Shown: positions 9,282-18,765, counted from the first letter of the stretch. The stretch is 64,000 nucleotides of DNA from Nitrospira sp. (GCA_024331095.1 JANDJE010000006.1:36784-100783), one strand, 5' to 3'. Numbers and translations: made by a program. Notes: generated by a model from the sequence alone, not told the origin.

Positions 9282-10985
9282 ATGGTCGAATACATCCTGC
9301 TGTACATCCTCTTCGCCCCCTTCGCCGGAGCGTTGGCGCTGATCTTCGTGTCGAACCGCCAACCCATGCTGGTCAGGGGCATCGCGGTGGCCTCGACCTT
9401 CGTCTGTTTGGTCGCGGCGATGTATCTGTTTTACGCCTACGATCCGGTGAAAGGCGGATTCCAGTTCGTCCAGAAGTTTCAATGGTCCAAAGAACTGGGG
9501 ATTGCGCTGCACTTGGGCGTCGATGGCATCGGCACTCCGCTCGTGTTGGCCTCGGCCGTCCTGCTCTTTACGGGCGTCTTCGTGTCCTGGCACATCACGG
9601 ATCGCACCAAGGAATTTTACATTTGGCTGCTGATCCTGGCGGCGGCCACGATCGGCGTCTTCATGTCGCTGGATCTGTTTTTCCTGTACTTCTTCTACGA
9701 GATGTCCGTGATTCCCATGTATCTGCTGCTGGGCATGTGGGGCAGCCACACCAAGAAGTACTTGGAGATGACGGATCCGGAGGGGGTCAAGCTCCGGGAT
9801 TCCGTGGGCTTCATTTTCAATTTCGGCGCCAACAGCAAAGAGTACGCGGCGATGAAACTGGTTCTCTTCTTATCGGCCTTTGCCGTGATGGCGCTGATGG
9901 GGATCCTGCTGATCTACAAATATTCCGGCCTGAATACGTTCGACATCCTGGTGCTTCGCGAACAGGCCAATCTGATGAACATTCCGGCGCTGGGGACGAC
10001 GTTGGACAAGATCATTTGGATTCTGGTGTTCTTCGGGTTCGCCTCGATCGCGCCGATCTGGCCCTTGCACTCCTGGTCGCCCGTCGGGCACGCCGCCGCT
10101 CCGGCGGCCACCAGCATGCTGCACGCCGGGGTGCTCATGAAGCTGGGGCACTTCTCGATCATCCGGGTCGCGTTTGAAATTCTTCCCGATACGACCAGGG
10201 AGCTGATGCCGATCGCCGCCGTGCTCTGCGTGTTCAGCATCGTCTACGGGGGGCTCGTGGCGTTTTACGCCAAGGACACCAAGTATGTGATCGGCTATTC
10301 GAGTTCCAGCCACATGGGCTACGTGTTTCTCGGCATGGCGGCGCTCAATTACATCAGTTTGAGCGGAGCGGTCATCTATATGTTCGCGCACGCGATGGCG
10401 ACGGGCATGCTCTTCGCCATGGCCGGGTGGGTGTACGACCAGACCCATACGCGCGATCTGCCCTCTCTGGGCGGACTCTCGAACAAGATGCCGTTCATCG
10501 CCGGATGCTTCGTAGTCGGCTGCATGGCGTCGATCGGCATGCCCGGCACGGTGAACTTTATCGCGGAAGTGATGATCATCGTCGGCAGTTGGAACAAGTA
10601 CCCGCTTCAGGTCATCGTCGCCGTGCTCGGCATCGTCTTGACGATGGCGTATCTCTTTAACATGATGCGGGCCGTGTTCTACGGACCGATGAGCCAAAAG
10701 TACAGCCATACCCGCGATGCGGTGGCCACGGTGGATCGGCTGCCGCTGTTGGTGATGATCGCAGTCAGCGTCGGCTTCGGGATTTTCCCGATGCAGCTGT
10801 ACGACGTGGTTCGCTCCGGAGTGGATCCGTTGGTCGCGAAGATCACCTATGTCGCGCCGGTTGCTCGGACCGGTGACGAAACGGGGGGCATCGGTCGGGA
10901 TCCGGCTCCGGGAGCGGACCGGCCTCCGCTGCTGGCGACCCATCCCCGGGCCCTTACGTCTTACGCCTCGCGAGGGCACGAATGA
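9282..10985 (+). CDS. nuoM: NADH-quinone oxidoreductase subunit M, second copy (extended)
   Basis: A 567-residue NuoM paralogue. It shows LHLGVDGIGTPLVLASAVLL, FFYEMSVIPMYLLLGMWG and YVIGYSSSSHMGYVFLGMAAL. Compared with the upstream copy it has an extra stretch after MWGSHTKKY (about residues 155-190) and a proline- and arginine-rich tail after the last helix. Where the first copy has PFHTWLPDALLEGP this one reads PLHSWSPVGHAAAP, so the sequence around the pumping helix differs. The two-NuoM arrangement is known from Nitrospira and is thought to add a fourth antiporter-like pump. Its end overlaps the nuoN start by 4 bases (ATGA). Confidence 0.93.
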   Translation: MVEYILLYILFAPFAGALALIFVSNRQPMLVRGIAVASTFVCLVAAMYLFYAYDPVKGGFQFVQKFQWSKELGIALHLGVDGIGTPLVLASAVLLFTGVFVSWHITDRTKEFYIWLLILAAATIGVFMSLDLFFLYFFYEMSVIPMYLLLGMWGSHTKKYLEMTDPEGVKLRDSVGFIFNFGANSKEYAAMKLVLFLSAFAVMALMGILLIYKYSGLNTFDILVLREQANLMNIPALGTTLDKIIWILVFFGFASIAPIWPLHSWSPVGHAAAPAATSMLHAGVLMKLGHFSIIRVAFEILPDTTRELMPIAAVLCVFSIVYGGLVAFYAKDTKYVIGYSSSSHMGYVFLGMAALNYISLSGAVIYMFAHAMATGMLFAMAGWVYDQTHTRDLPSLGGLSNKMPFIAGCFVVGCMASIGMPGTVNFIAEVMIIVGSWNKYPLQVIVAVLGIVLTMAYLFNMMRAVFYGPMSQKYSHTRDAVATVDRLPLLVMIAVSVGFGIFPMQLYDVVRSGVDPLVAKITYVAPVARTGDETGGIGRDPAPGADRPPLLATHPRALTSYASRGHE

Positions 10986-12475
10986 CCTTCGACCTGACCA
11001 TATCGGTCGCCGATCTGCTGCTGTTGCTGCCGGAGATTTTTCTGACCTGCTGGCTCTGCGTGGTCTTGATCGTCGATTTTTCCTGCCCACGCCTGCCCCA
11101 TACGCGACTCGCCTTCCTCAGCGTGATCGGCTTGGCCGCCACAATGGCCTGCCTCGCGTGGTTTGACGTGGCCCACGTGTCCGGTTCGTTGTTCGGCAAC
11201 ATGTTCGTCTTGGACCGCATGGCCATCTTCTTCAAGATGTTCGTCGTCGGCTCCACAGCGCTCGTCATTCTGGCGTCGATGCAGTACGTCGATCGCTTCA
11301 CGTTGTTCCGGGGGGAATATTACTTTCTGGTCGTGATGTCGGCGCTGGGCATGATGTTCATGGCGTCGGCGAACGACATGCTGTCGCTCTTCGTCAGCAT
11401 CGAGTTTTCAACGTTGGGGTTTTATATCCTCGTCGGCTATCTGCGCGAGGATCTCACCTCGAACGAGGCGGGGCTCAAGTTTTTCGTGCTCGGCGTGTTC
11501 GCGGCCGGACTCCTTGCTTACGGCATCAGCCTCGTGTACGGCGAAACGGGCAAGCTGGTCTTTTCAGAGATGACGCCGACGCACACGACAGGCGCCATGA
11601 TCGGATTTTTGCTCATTTTCGCCGCGCTGGGATTCAAAATCGGCGCGGTGCCGTTTCATTCGTGGATCCCTGACACCTATCACGGCGCGCCGACGCCGGT
11701 GACGGCGTTTTTGTCGATCGCTCCGAAAGGCGCTGCGTTCGCCATCCTGATCCGGCTGTTCTTCGTCGCGTTGGCGTCCTTCAAACCCATCTGGGTCTTG
11801 CTGTTGGTGGCGGTGTCCATCTTGTCGATGACGTACGGAAACATCGTGGCCATCGCGCAGCGGAACATCAAGCGCCTGTTGGCCTATTCGGGAATCGCGC
11901 AGATCGGAAACGTGCTCATCGGCCTGGCGGCCGGAACGAAGATGGGGAGCGACGCCATTTTGTTTTACCTCCTCACCTACCTGTTTGCGAATATCGGCGC
12001 GTTCGCCGTCGTGATCGCGGTTGCGCAGGCCATCGGCAGCGAAGAGATCGACGACTACAGCGGCTTGAACCGACGGTCGCCGTTCCTGGCCTTTGCGATG
12101 CTGCTGTTTTTGCTTTCGTTGGCCGGAGTTCCGCCGCTGGCCGGATTCATCGGCAAGCTCTATATTTTCATCGCCGCCGTGAAAGAAGGTCTGTATACGC
12201 TGATTACGGTCGGGCTGATCAACATCGTGATCTCGATGTACTATTATTTGGTCGTCGTGAAGAAGATGTACATCAATGAGCCGACCGATCCCTCGCCGGT
12301 CAGTGTTTCCGGTCCCATGAAGGCCGTGGTCTATATCGGCCTGGCGGGCACGTTGGTGATCGGCATATATCCCCAGCCGGTCATCGAGTGGGTCGTCGAC
12401 GCCACCCTGATGTTTTCCAACATGGTTGGTCCCTCGGCCGTCGTCGCCCCGCCTCTTCCTCCGTTCGGCGGATAG
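10982..12475 (+). CDS. nuoN: NADH-quinone oxidoreductase subunit N
   Basis: A 497-residue antiporter-like protein, the last gene of the complex I run. Typical segments are FEFSTLGFYILVGYLRED-like IEFSTLGFYILVGY, FKIGAVPFHSWIPDTYHGAPTPVTAFLS, and AQRNIKRLLAYSGIAQIGNVLIGLA. NuoN is the proton pump next to NuoK. The start ATG overlaps the nuoM stop (ATGA), implying coupled translation. After its TAG there are 111 bases to the next gene. Confidence 0.95.
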   Translation: MTFDLTISVADLLLLLPEIFLTCWLCVVLIVDFSCPRLPHTRLAFLSVIGLAATMACLAWFDVAHVSGSLFGNMFVLDRMAIFFKMFVVGSTALVILASMQYVDRFTLFRGEYYFLVVMSALGMMFMASANDMLSLFVSIEFSTLGFYILVGYLREDLTSNEAGLKFFVLGVFAAGLLAYGISLVYGETGKLVFSEMTPTHTTGAMIGFLLIFAALGFKIGAVPFHSWIPDTYHGAPTPVTAFLSIAPKGAAFAILIRLFFVALASFKPIWVLLLVAVSILSMTYGNIVAIAQRNIKRLLAYSGIAQIGNVLIGLAAGTKMGSDAILFYLLTYLFANIGAFAVVIAVAQAIGSEEIDDYSGLNRRSPFLAFAMLLFLLSLAGVPPLAGFIGKLYIFIAAVKEGLYTLITVGLINIVISMYYYLVVVKKMYINEPTDPSPVSVSGPMKAVVYIGLAGTLVIGIYPQPVIEWVVDATLMFSNMVGPSAVVAPPLPPFGG

Positions 12476-12484
12476 TCATTCCGG

Positions 12485-12531
12485 TTCGGGCCGTTTGTTT
12501 TGCTAGAATAGCGAGACCGTCCGTCAGGACG
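12485..12531 (+). promoter_or_regulatory. Possible promoter and small dyad before the histidine kinase
   Basis: The 111-base gap after nuoN contains TAGAAT at 12504-12509, a fair -10 box without a convincing -35, and a short inverted repeat CGTCC-GTCA-GGACG at 12518-12531. Together they could be the start of transcription and the 5' leader of the signalling genes. The evidence is weak. Confidence 0.25.
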
Positions 12532-12586
12532 TCCGGAGTCGGGTCCGAACGCCGGTCGGCTCGTTCGCTGTACGCCATGCCCGTCT

Positions 12587-14074
12587 ATGGAATCGTTGAA
12601 GAACGAAGAGTCTCGCGTTTCCCACGCGGAAACCGACGGAGCCGTTTCTGATGTAGCCGCGCCAGAGCCGGATTCTTCGGGGACAACTCAGGTCCCATGG
12701 TTTCGATGGCTGACCATCGAGCGGCGAATCTTGTTCGGATTCAGCCTCGTCTTTATCGGCATTCTTCTCATTTGCGCAATCTCCTACAGGAATACCCGAG
12801 TGCTGCTCGACAACAGCGGCCGCGACACCAGAAGTTATGAATTGATTCAGGTGTTGCGCGACATGGACGTTGCGACAGATGAAGCGGAAAAACACCTCCG
12901 CCGGTATCTTGTCACGGGCGAGCCGATCTATCTCGGCAACTATCGGGAAGTCGTGAAGCAGAAAACAACTCTCGTCACATACGTTCAAGATCTCGCCAGG
13001 GGATCGGTGGACCAGGAAGAACGCGCCGAGCGGCTGAACCGGACCATGGAACGGCAACTTGCGGCGCAAGCCGCCGCCATCGCCAAATTGGCCGAGGGAG
13101 GGATCAAGGCCGTCAAAAAAACGGCGCTTGACGGTCCGGCGAAGCAGGAAATCGCCGAGATTCACCGGATCGTCGCGGCGATGGACCAGCACGAACGGGA
13201 AACCTTGCGCCTGCGGGTAAGGCAATCGGCGGCCGAAACCAGGAAGACCATCGCGCTGCTCGCCGCCGGGGCTCTTCTCCAACTGGTTCTCCTGGCGGCC
13301 GTGTATTATCTCATCCGGCATGATATTACGCAGCGACGGCGCGTGGCCGCCGAGCTCAAGCGGCACGGCGCGCTGTTGGAGGCCGCGAACAAAGAACTCG
13401 AATCGTTCAGTTATTCGGTCTCGCACGATCTCAGGGCGCCGCTGCGGCACATCGACGGTTACGCGGCTCTCTTGCGCAAGGCGATGGCCGACTCGATGAA
13501 CGAGAAGGCCGCGAGATACTTGGACACGATTTCCGCGTCCGCGAAACAGATGGGGCAGTTGATCGACGACCTCCTGGTGTTTTCCAGGATGGGACGTCAG
13601 GAAATGTTTCGGACGACCGTCGATCTCGCCCGATTGGTGTCGACGGTCCGCGAGGACTTACGTCTTGACTTGCACGGGAGAACGATATCCTGGACAATCG
13701 GGGCGTTGCCCAGCGTGCCGGGCGATCCGGCTATGCTCCGGCAGGTGTTCATGAATTTGATCGCAAACGCCGTGAAGTTCACGAGCACCAGACCGGCGGC
13801 GGAGATCGCGATCGGCGTCGACCGGCGGACGCCGACGGAGGTCGTGATCTTCGTGCGCGACAACGGCGTGGGATTCGACATGCGGTACGCGTCGAAGTTG
13901 TTCGGGGTATTTCAGCGGCTCCATCGGGCCGACGAATTCGAGGGGACCGGGATCGGACTTGCCAACGTGCGCCGAATCGTGCATCGTCACGGAGGGCGGG
14001 TATGGGCCGAGGGAGCGCCGGATCAAGGGGCGACGTTTTATGTGGCGCTTCCGACGGAGGGGGGTGTTCGATGA
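12587..14074 (+). CDS. CHASE3-type membrane sensor histidine kinase
   Basis: A 495-residue sensor kinase. Two transmembrane helices (about 48-66 and 225-245) enclose a helical periplasmic region rich in charged heptads, consistent with a CHASE3 sensor. The cytoplasmic part has a HisKA domain with the phospho-acceptor H280 in VSHDLRAPLRHIDG, an N box MNLIANAVKFT, a G1 box DNGVGFDMRYASKLFGVFQR and a G2 box GTGIGLANVRR. The ligand cannot be told from the sequence. Its stop overlaps the start of the response regulator by 4 bases, so that regulator is the natural phosphorylation partner (inference). The kinase resembles the phytochrome-like and CHASE3 families that signal to Rcp1-type regulators. 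Confidence 0.88.
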   Translation: MESLKNEESRVSHAETDGAVSDVAAPEPDSSGTTQVPWFRWLTIERRILFGFSLVFIGILLICAISYRNTRVLLDNSGRDTRSYELIQVLRDMDVATDEAEKHLRRYLVTGEPIYLGNYREVVKQKTTLVTYVQDLARGSVDQEERAERLNRTMERQLAAQAAAIAKLAEGGIKAVKKTALDGPAKQEIAEIHRIVAAMDQHERETLRLRVRQSAAETRKTIALLAAGALLQLVLLAAVYYLIRHDITQRRRVAAELKRHGALLEAANKELESFSYSVSHDLRAPLRHIDGYAALLRKAMADSMNEKAARYLDTISASAKQMGQLIDDLLVFSRMGRQEMFRTTVDLARLVSTVREDLRLDLHGRTISWTIGALPSVPGDPAMLRQVFMNLIANAVKFTSTRPAAEIAIGVDRRTPTEVVIFVRDNGVGFDMRYASKLFGVFQRLHRADEFEGTGIGLANVRRIVHRHGGRVWAEGAPDQGATFYVALPTEGGVR

Positions 14075-14526
14075 GTCCTGCAAAACCGATCCTCTTGGCG
14101 GAGGACAATCCACGGGATGCGGAATTGGCCTTGGCCGCGATGGAGGAGCATCACATCTCCGACAAAGTGGTCGTGTGTCGCGACGGCGCGGAGGCGCTCG
14201 ATTATCTGTATTGTCGGGGTGCGTTCACGTCGCGTCATAGAGGGAACCCGGTCGTGGTGTTCCTTGACCTCAAAATGCCGAAAGTCGACGGGCTGGAAGT
14301 CTTGCGGACGATGAAGTCGGACGCGAATCTTCGATCCATTCCGGTGGTCATGCTGACGTCGTCGCGCGAGGAGCGGGACCTGCGGGAAAGCTATGCGCTG
14401 GGCGCCAATGCATACGTCGTCAAGCCGGTCGAGTTCGGCCGATTCGTCTCCGCCGTCAAAGAACTGAGCCTGTTTTGGGGCATCATCAATGAGCCCCCTC
14501 CGGATCCATCGACGTCCAAGACGTAG
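14071..14526 (+). CDS. Single-domain response regulator (Rcp1-like)
   Basis: A 151-residue protein that is a lone receiver domain with no output domain. Seen: the acidic pair ED in LLAEDNPRDAEL, phospho-acceptor D66 in VVFLDLKMPKVDGLEVL, the T/S in VVMLTSSREERD and K in YVVKPVEF. The ATG at 14071 overlaps the kinase stop (ATGA). The reading frame is open further upstream, but that part lies inside the kinase gene. Such stand-alone receivers (Rcp1, CheY-like) act through protein contacts or relay phosphate, here perhaps between the upstream kinase and the downstream hybrid kinase. Confidence 0.9.
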   Translation: MSPAKPILLAEDNPRDAELALAAMEEHHISDKVVVCRDGAEALDYLYCRGAFTSRHRGNPVVVFLDLKMPKVDGLEVLRTMKSDANLRSIPVVMLTSSREERDLRESYALGANAYVVKPVEFGRFVSAVKELSLFWGIINEPPPDPSTSKT

Positions 14527-14614
14527 AGCCCGTCGCATACTAGCTTGTCGGCGGGGTTGGCCGGAAGGCCGTTGTCCGATTCCACGGTTGACGGCGATCA
14601 ACCAACGAGGTTTC

Positions 14615-16213
14615 GTGACGATTCCGCTTCGACTCCTCATCCTTGAGGACAATCAGACCGATGCCGATCTTGTCGTTGCCCTTCTGATCGAGGGCGGGAT
14701 CGTCTGCGAGGCGCGGCGCGTCGAAAGTCGCGACGCATTTGTAGCCGCTCTCCGGGAAGGCCAGGTCGATATGATTTTGGCCGACTATTCTCTGCCCGGT
14801 TTTAGCGGAGAAAAGGCCCTTGACCTGGCTAGGCACCTGGCGCCGGATGTCCCCTTCCTGTTCGTCTCCGCGACCATCGGTGAGGACCTTGCCATTGATA
14901 TGATGCACCGGGGCGCCACGGACTATATTTTGAAGCAGCGGCTGGGTCGTCTCGTCCCGTCCGTTCAGCGCGCGCTGCGTGAGGCCCATGACCGAGCGGA
15001 ACGGAGGAAGGCCGAAGAGGCTTTGCGCCAGAGCGAACTGCAACTGCGACAATCGCAGAAAATGGAGGCGGTGGGACGGCTCGCCGGCGGATTGGCCCAC
15101 GATTTCAACAATCTGCTCACCGTCATCATGGGGCAAAGTCAGGTCTTGCTGGGTGAACTGAAGGTGGGAGATCCCTTGCGAGGCAAAATAGAAGAAATCC
15201 ATGGAGCCGGCGAACGGGCGGCCGTTCTCATTCGGCAACTGTTGGCCTTCAGCAGAAAGCAACCGTCCGAACCCAAGGTGCTCGACCTGAACGGTATTGT
15301 GGGCAACATCGAAACCATGCTGAGACGATTGATCGGAGAGGACATTCATCTGATCGTGAAATCGAGCCCCGATCCGCTCCGGATCAAGGCCGATCTTTCA
15401 CAGATCGAGCAAATTGTGATGAATCTCGTCATCAACGCCCGAGACGCCATGCCGCAAGGCGGAACGTTGACGATCGAAACCGGCAAAGCCGATCTCCGTG
15501 GCATGCCGATGTATTCTTTGAGGCCGTTGATGCCGGGCGCCTACGCGAAGCTGTCCGTGTCGGATACCGGTTGCGGGATGTCCGAGCACGTCCAGGCCCA
15601 CATGTTCGAACCGTTTTTTACGACCAAAGGAGAAGGCAAGGGCACGGGGCTTGGTCTTTCGACGGTGTTCGGCATCGTGGTGCAAAGCGGCGGAGGAATC
15701 GACGTCGAGAGCGCGATCGGGAAGGGCACGCGGTTTGACATCTATCTTCCGACCGTCGTCGGTGAGATGCAAGGGGAAGCAAGCCGATCGTCGCCTCATC
15801 AGTCCGTCGAAGGACACGAGATGATCTTGTTGGCGGAGGACGACAGCGGCGTCCGCGAATTGATCCATGATCTGCTGAAGAAATTAGGGTATCGGGTATG
15901 CGCGGTCAGAAACGGCTTGGAAGCCTGTCTTATCGGGACTCAACAAATCGGCGGGATCGATCTCCTGCTGACGGACGTCGTGATGCCGGGAATGAGCGGG
16001 ACCGAGTTGGCTCGGCATCTTCGCGTCAGCAAGCCTGATTTAAAACTGCTGTTTATATCGGGCTATCCCGATGACGCGGGCATCGGGGACAACGATCCGG
16101 CGAGCGCCTACGTGCAGAAACCGTTTGCCCCGGAAACGTTGGCGCGAACGATCCGCGAGCTGCTCGATGGGAAAGCCAGGGCATCGACGATCGCCCCTCT
16201 TCCGAAATCATGA
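14615..16213 (+). CDS. REC-histidine kinase-REC hybrid sensor protein
   Basis: From the GTG at 14615, preceded by AACGAGG at a good distance, the protein has 532 residues; an open frame further upstream lacks homology. In order: a receiver domain with D57 (ILADYSLPG), a short coiled linker, a HisKA domain with H162 ([16 protein letters not shown]), an ATPase domain with [16 protein letters not shown] and [11 protein letters not shown], and a second receiver with D454 ([12 protein letters not shown]). No membrane segment or sensor domain is present. The protein is therefore a cytoplasmic relay, probably fed by the two upstream genes (inference). Its stop overlaps the next start by 4 bases. Confidence 0.88.
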   Translation: MTIPLRLLILEDNQTDADLVVALLIEGGIVCEARRVESRDAFVAALREGQVDMILADYSLPGFSGEKALDLARHLAPDVPFLFVSATIGEDLAIDMMHRGATDYILKQRLGRLVPSVQRALREAHDRAERRKAEEALRQSELQLRQSQKMEAVGRLAGGLAHDFNNLLTVIMGQSQVLLGELKVGDPLRGKIEEIHGAGERAAVLIRQLLAFSRKQPSEPKVLDLNGIVGNIETMLRRLIGEDIHLIVKSSPDPLRIKADLSQIEQIVMNLVINARDAMPQGGTLTIETGKADLRGMPMYSLRPLMPGAYAKLSVSDTGCGMSEHVQAHMFEPFFTTKGEGKGTGLGLSTVFGIVVQSGGGIDVESAIGKGTRFDIYLPTVVGEMQGEASRSSPHQSVEGHEMILLAEDDSGVRELIHDLLKKLGYRVCAVRNGLEACLIGTQQIGGIDLLLTDVVMPGMSGTELARHLRVSKPDLKLLFISGYPDDAGIGDNDPASAYVQKPFAPETLARTIRELLDGKARASTIAPLPKS

Positions 16214-17151
16214 CACACGGTCTCATTTGGACAGGGTTCGGTCGCCGACCCGAACGACGTGGGTCGCACGTCTTCGATTCATTGACGTCGGGCCCTCCAT
16301 TGAGAGGACGGCGGAAAAGCAAGGAATGCGGCGTTGTCGGAATCGGATACGTGCTGGCGATGCTGATCCTGGCACCGCTTCCTGGGGCCGCGACGACCAT
16401 TCAGTGGGAACCGCTGATGGACGGTCTGGCAGTCTCGGTATGGACGCCCGGCTCTTCCTGTCCGGCCGTGCCGGACCTGCTGGCGATCGACGCGGACCCC
16501 GAGCGCGTCAGGTTCTCCATTCATTATTACGCCGATGAGAAGCTCGCACGGCCGATTCCCATCGAACAATGGCAAAAACTGACGGGACATCCCGTGTTGT
16601 TTAACGCGGGATTGTTTCGCGAAAACTTTTCGTATCTCGGATTGCTGTACAAGGACGGGAGGGCCTTGGGAAATCGCCGACACGGGACTTGGCAGGGATT
16701 GTTCGCGGCCGAAGCCGTTCACGAAGGGCTCAGAAAGGCGAGGGTGCTGGATCTGGCCATGGAAAGTTTTGATGAGGATCGGCCTCCGTATCGAGAAGCC
16801 GCGCAGTCGTTGATGTTGCTCGACCGTCGGCGCATGATCCGTGTGCGTCAGTCAGGGAAAGAGGCCTATCAAACTATTGTGGCTGAAACCGAGGCGGGGC
16901 ACATCGTCATCATGAAAAGCCGGGAGGTCACCAGCCTCTACGATCTCGCACGATGTCTGCGCGATGCCATGCCGTGGGTCCGCCAAGCCATGGCGATGGA
17001 CGGGGGGGCGTCGTCGGATGTGTTGGTCGTGGAGTCGCTCTGGCGAGACGATCGCAGAACCGCCGGTCGTGTCTCCTGGAAGGCGTTGTTCGGCGGCAAG
17101 ACGAGCACCCATATCCCCTTGCCGACTGTGATCGGAGTCAGCCCGCGATGA
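16210..17151 (+). CDS. Exported phosphodiester-glycosidase-like protein (NAGPA / DUF2233 family)
   Basis: A 313-residue protein. A hydrophobic segment near residues 40-60 (VGIGYVLAMLILAPLPGAATT) looks like a late signal sequence, so the true start could be downstream of 16210. The body contains PVLFNAGLFREN and AMAMDGGASSDV, matching the NAG-x-F and LDGGGSS motifs of the family that hydrolyses N-acetylglucosamine-1-phosphodiesters and related exopolymer glycosides. Its start overlaps the hybrid kinase stop (ATGA), an unusual fusion of a periplasmic enzyme gene to a signalling operon. The substrate is unknown. Confidence 0.75.
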   Translation: MTHGLIWTGFGRRPERRGSHVFDSLTSGPPLRGRRKSKECGVVGIGYVLAMLILAPLPGAATTIQWEPLMDGLAVSVWTPGSSCPAVPDLLAIDADPERVRFSIHYYADEKLARPIPIEQWQKLTGHPVLFNAGLFRENFSYLGLLYKDGRALGNRRHGTWQGLFAAEAVHEGLRKARVLDLAMESFDEDRPPYREAAQSLMLLDRRRMIRVRQSGKEAYQTIVAETEAGHIVIMKSREVTSLYDLARCLRDAMPWVRQAMAMDGGASSDVLVVESLWRDDRRTAGRVSWKALFGGKTSTHIPLPTVIGVSPR

Positions 17152-17261
17152 CGTGAAAAAAAAGGGGTGGAGAAAGGATTGAGTCCGGGCTCTCAGATCA
17201 GTACGAAGGGAGGTGCGCCGAGCGATCCCATGGGTGCACCGATGAACGACAGGGATGGAGC

Positions 17262-17687
17262 CTATCGTTTGGGATGCTCGACAGGGAAGCCGGACTCGAC
17301 CCAGGCGTTCATGCTGCCCTCGACGTTGTACACGTGACGATAGCCCAAGTCGGCAAGTGTTTCGGCGGCGATGTTGCTGCGACGTCCTGATTGGCAATAG
17401 ACCACAATGTGGTCGTCGAGTTGCGCTCCGATTTCACGATGGCGAGTCTTGATCTCGCGAAAGTCGATATTGAGGTCGGTGCCCGGGATCATTCCCGCCC
17501 GATGTTCCTCGGGTGTCCGGACGTCAACCAGGATGAATCCCTTCTCTTCTTTGGAGAATCCCTTGGAGAGGGCGGAATGGAGCTGTTGCACGGTGAGGAG
17601 ATAGGAATGATACCCATATGCGAAGTCGCCGATCACGAAAATGACAACCAGCAGACAGCCCAGCAGCTTCACGACGGTACGTTTCAT
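17262..17687 (-). CDS. Membrane-anchored rhodanese-domain protein
   Basis: A 141-residue protein from the ATG at 17687, which has AAGGAG 8 bases upstream. An N-terminal hydrophobic helix (about residues 7-25) anchors or exports a single rhodanese domain with ILVDVRTPEEHRAGMIPG and the active-site loop YCQSGRRSN, cysteine at 98. Rhodaneses carry sulfur as a cysteine persulfide. The periplasmic location suggested by the leader argues for a role in extracytoplasmic sulfur or redox handling, but the partner is unknown. It converges on the glycosidase-like gene. Confidence 0.85.
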   Translation of the reverse strand: MKRTVVKLLGCLLVVIFVIGDFAYGYHSYLLTVQQLHSALSKGFSKEEKGFILVDVRTPEEHRAGMIPGTDLNIDFREIKTRHREIGAQLDDHIVVYCQSGRRSNIAAETLADLGYRHVYNVEGSMNAWVESGFPVEHPKR

Positions 17688-17783
17688 CCTCGTGACTCCT
17701 TCCGTGTCGTGTTCAAAACAGTCCGCTTTCGGTTGCATCATAAAAGCGGGGCGAAAGTCCGGTCAAGAGTCGGATCGACGGCC

Positions 17784-18074
17784 ATGCTCGCCCTCTTCGC
17801 CCTCCTCGTCGGTTGCGCCGATGGCGTGAAACTCGTGCAGGAACAGGAGAACGGCGGAGTGGTCGTCTATCCCTTCAAAGAAGGACAAGGGCCGCTGCTT
17901 TCTTCGTTTCGGGCCGAGGCGCTCACCGTCATCCGTCGAAAGTGCGGGGAGCGATCCTACGACATCCTCCGCGAGGGAGAGGCCAAGGGACGAACCCGCG
18001 TCGTCAGCCCCCTCGAAGGCCAGGAAGAAGTGATCCAAGAACGGCGGTGGGGTATTCAGTTTCAATGCAGGTAG
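17784..18074 (+). CDS. Small putative lipoprotein of unknown function
   Basis: A 96-residue frame from ATG 17784 that starts MLALFALLVGCADG, a lipobox with cysteine at 11. The signal is short and lacks basic residues. A TTG start at 17733 would add KSGAKVRSR ahead of the hydrophobic stretch and make a better lipoprotein signal, at the cost of overlapping the rhodanese promoter region. The mature part has two cysteines (RKCGER and QFQCR end) that could form a disulfide. I do not recognise the family. Confidence 0.6.
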   Translation: MLALFALLVGCADGVKLVQEQENGGVVVYPFKEGQGPLLSSFRAEALTVIRRKCGERSYDILREGEAKGRTRVVSPLEGQEEVIQERRWGIQFQCR

Positions 18075-18088
18075 GGCAAGTTTCCCAC

Positions 18089-18676
18089 CTAACGCGCCGA
18101 CGGGAGATCCGGTCGATCCGTCAAGTCGCGGACGTTCAACAAACTGAGCAGCGTCACCCCTTGCTGTTCGACGTTGCGTTTCCCTCCCTGTTCGTTCCGA
18201 TCCACGATCACCAGCGCGTGCGTGATGGTCAGTCCCGCTCCCCTCGCCGCGGCGACGGCCTTCAACAAGGATCCTCCGCTGGTCAGCACGTCATCGACGA
18301 TGACCGCGCGGTCTCCGGAGCGAGCGGCTCCCTCGATCAACTTGCCCAGACCATGGTCCTTGGCCTGTTTCCGCACGACGAACGTCCGCCATTCTCTCGG
18401 AGGGTGGGCGGTCAACGCATAGTCTGAAATTGAAGTGGCGATGGCGATCGCTCCGATCTCGAGACCGCCCAGGCAATCGAATTCGACGGGCTTCAGGATG
18501 TCGTAACTCATCTGAGCCACCAATCGCCGAGCATGGGGATGGGCCATGAGCGAACGGCAATCGATGTAAAAGGGGCTCGTCAGTCCCGATGCGAGTTTGA
18601 AACCTTTGTCGGGGTCCCATTTGAACGAGCGGGTATCGTGAAAGGCGCGGACCAATCGGTCACGAATCGTTGTCAT
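18089..18676 (-). CDS. pyrE: Orotate phosphoribosyltransferase
   Basis: A 195-residue protein from ATG 18676, which has GAGGA 7 bases upstream; a longer frame to 18718 has no added support. The PRPP-binding motif VIVDDVLTSGGSL and the N-terminal FKLASGLTSPFYIDCR region identify OPRTase, which makes orotidine-5'-phosphate from orotate and PRPP in pyrimidine synthesis. It is the last gene of a long minus-strand row and converges closely on the small lipoprotein gene. I see no attenuator in front of it. Confidence 0.93.
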   Translation of the reverse strand: MTTIRDRLVRAFHDTRSFKWDPDKGFKLASGLTSPFYIDCRSLMAHPHARRLVAQMSYDILKPVEFDCLGGLEIGAIAIATSISDYALTAHPPREWRTFVVRKQAKDHGLGKLIEGAARSGDRAVIVDDVLTSGGSLLKAVAAARGAGLTITHALVIVDRNEQGGKRNVEQQGVTLLSLLNVRDLTDRPDLPSAR

Positions 18677-18765
18677 GGATGATTCCTCATACGAGCCGAC
18701 GAGCGACGCATTGTACACCGAACGGGATCAGGAGGGCGGGAAAATGCTCGCATGATTTTCTGTTG

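Noticed and set aside
16120..16220. Attachment site or mobile element boundary after the hybrid kinase
   Set aside because: No repeats, integrase or tRNA nearby; the gene continues by a normal 4-base overlap.
17391..18074. Long + strand frame of 227 codons including the small lipoprotein
   Set aside because: The first part is antisense to the rhodanese gene; only the last about 96 to 113 codons look like a protein.
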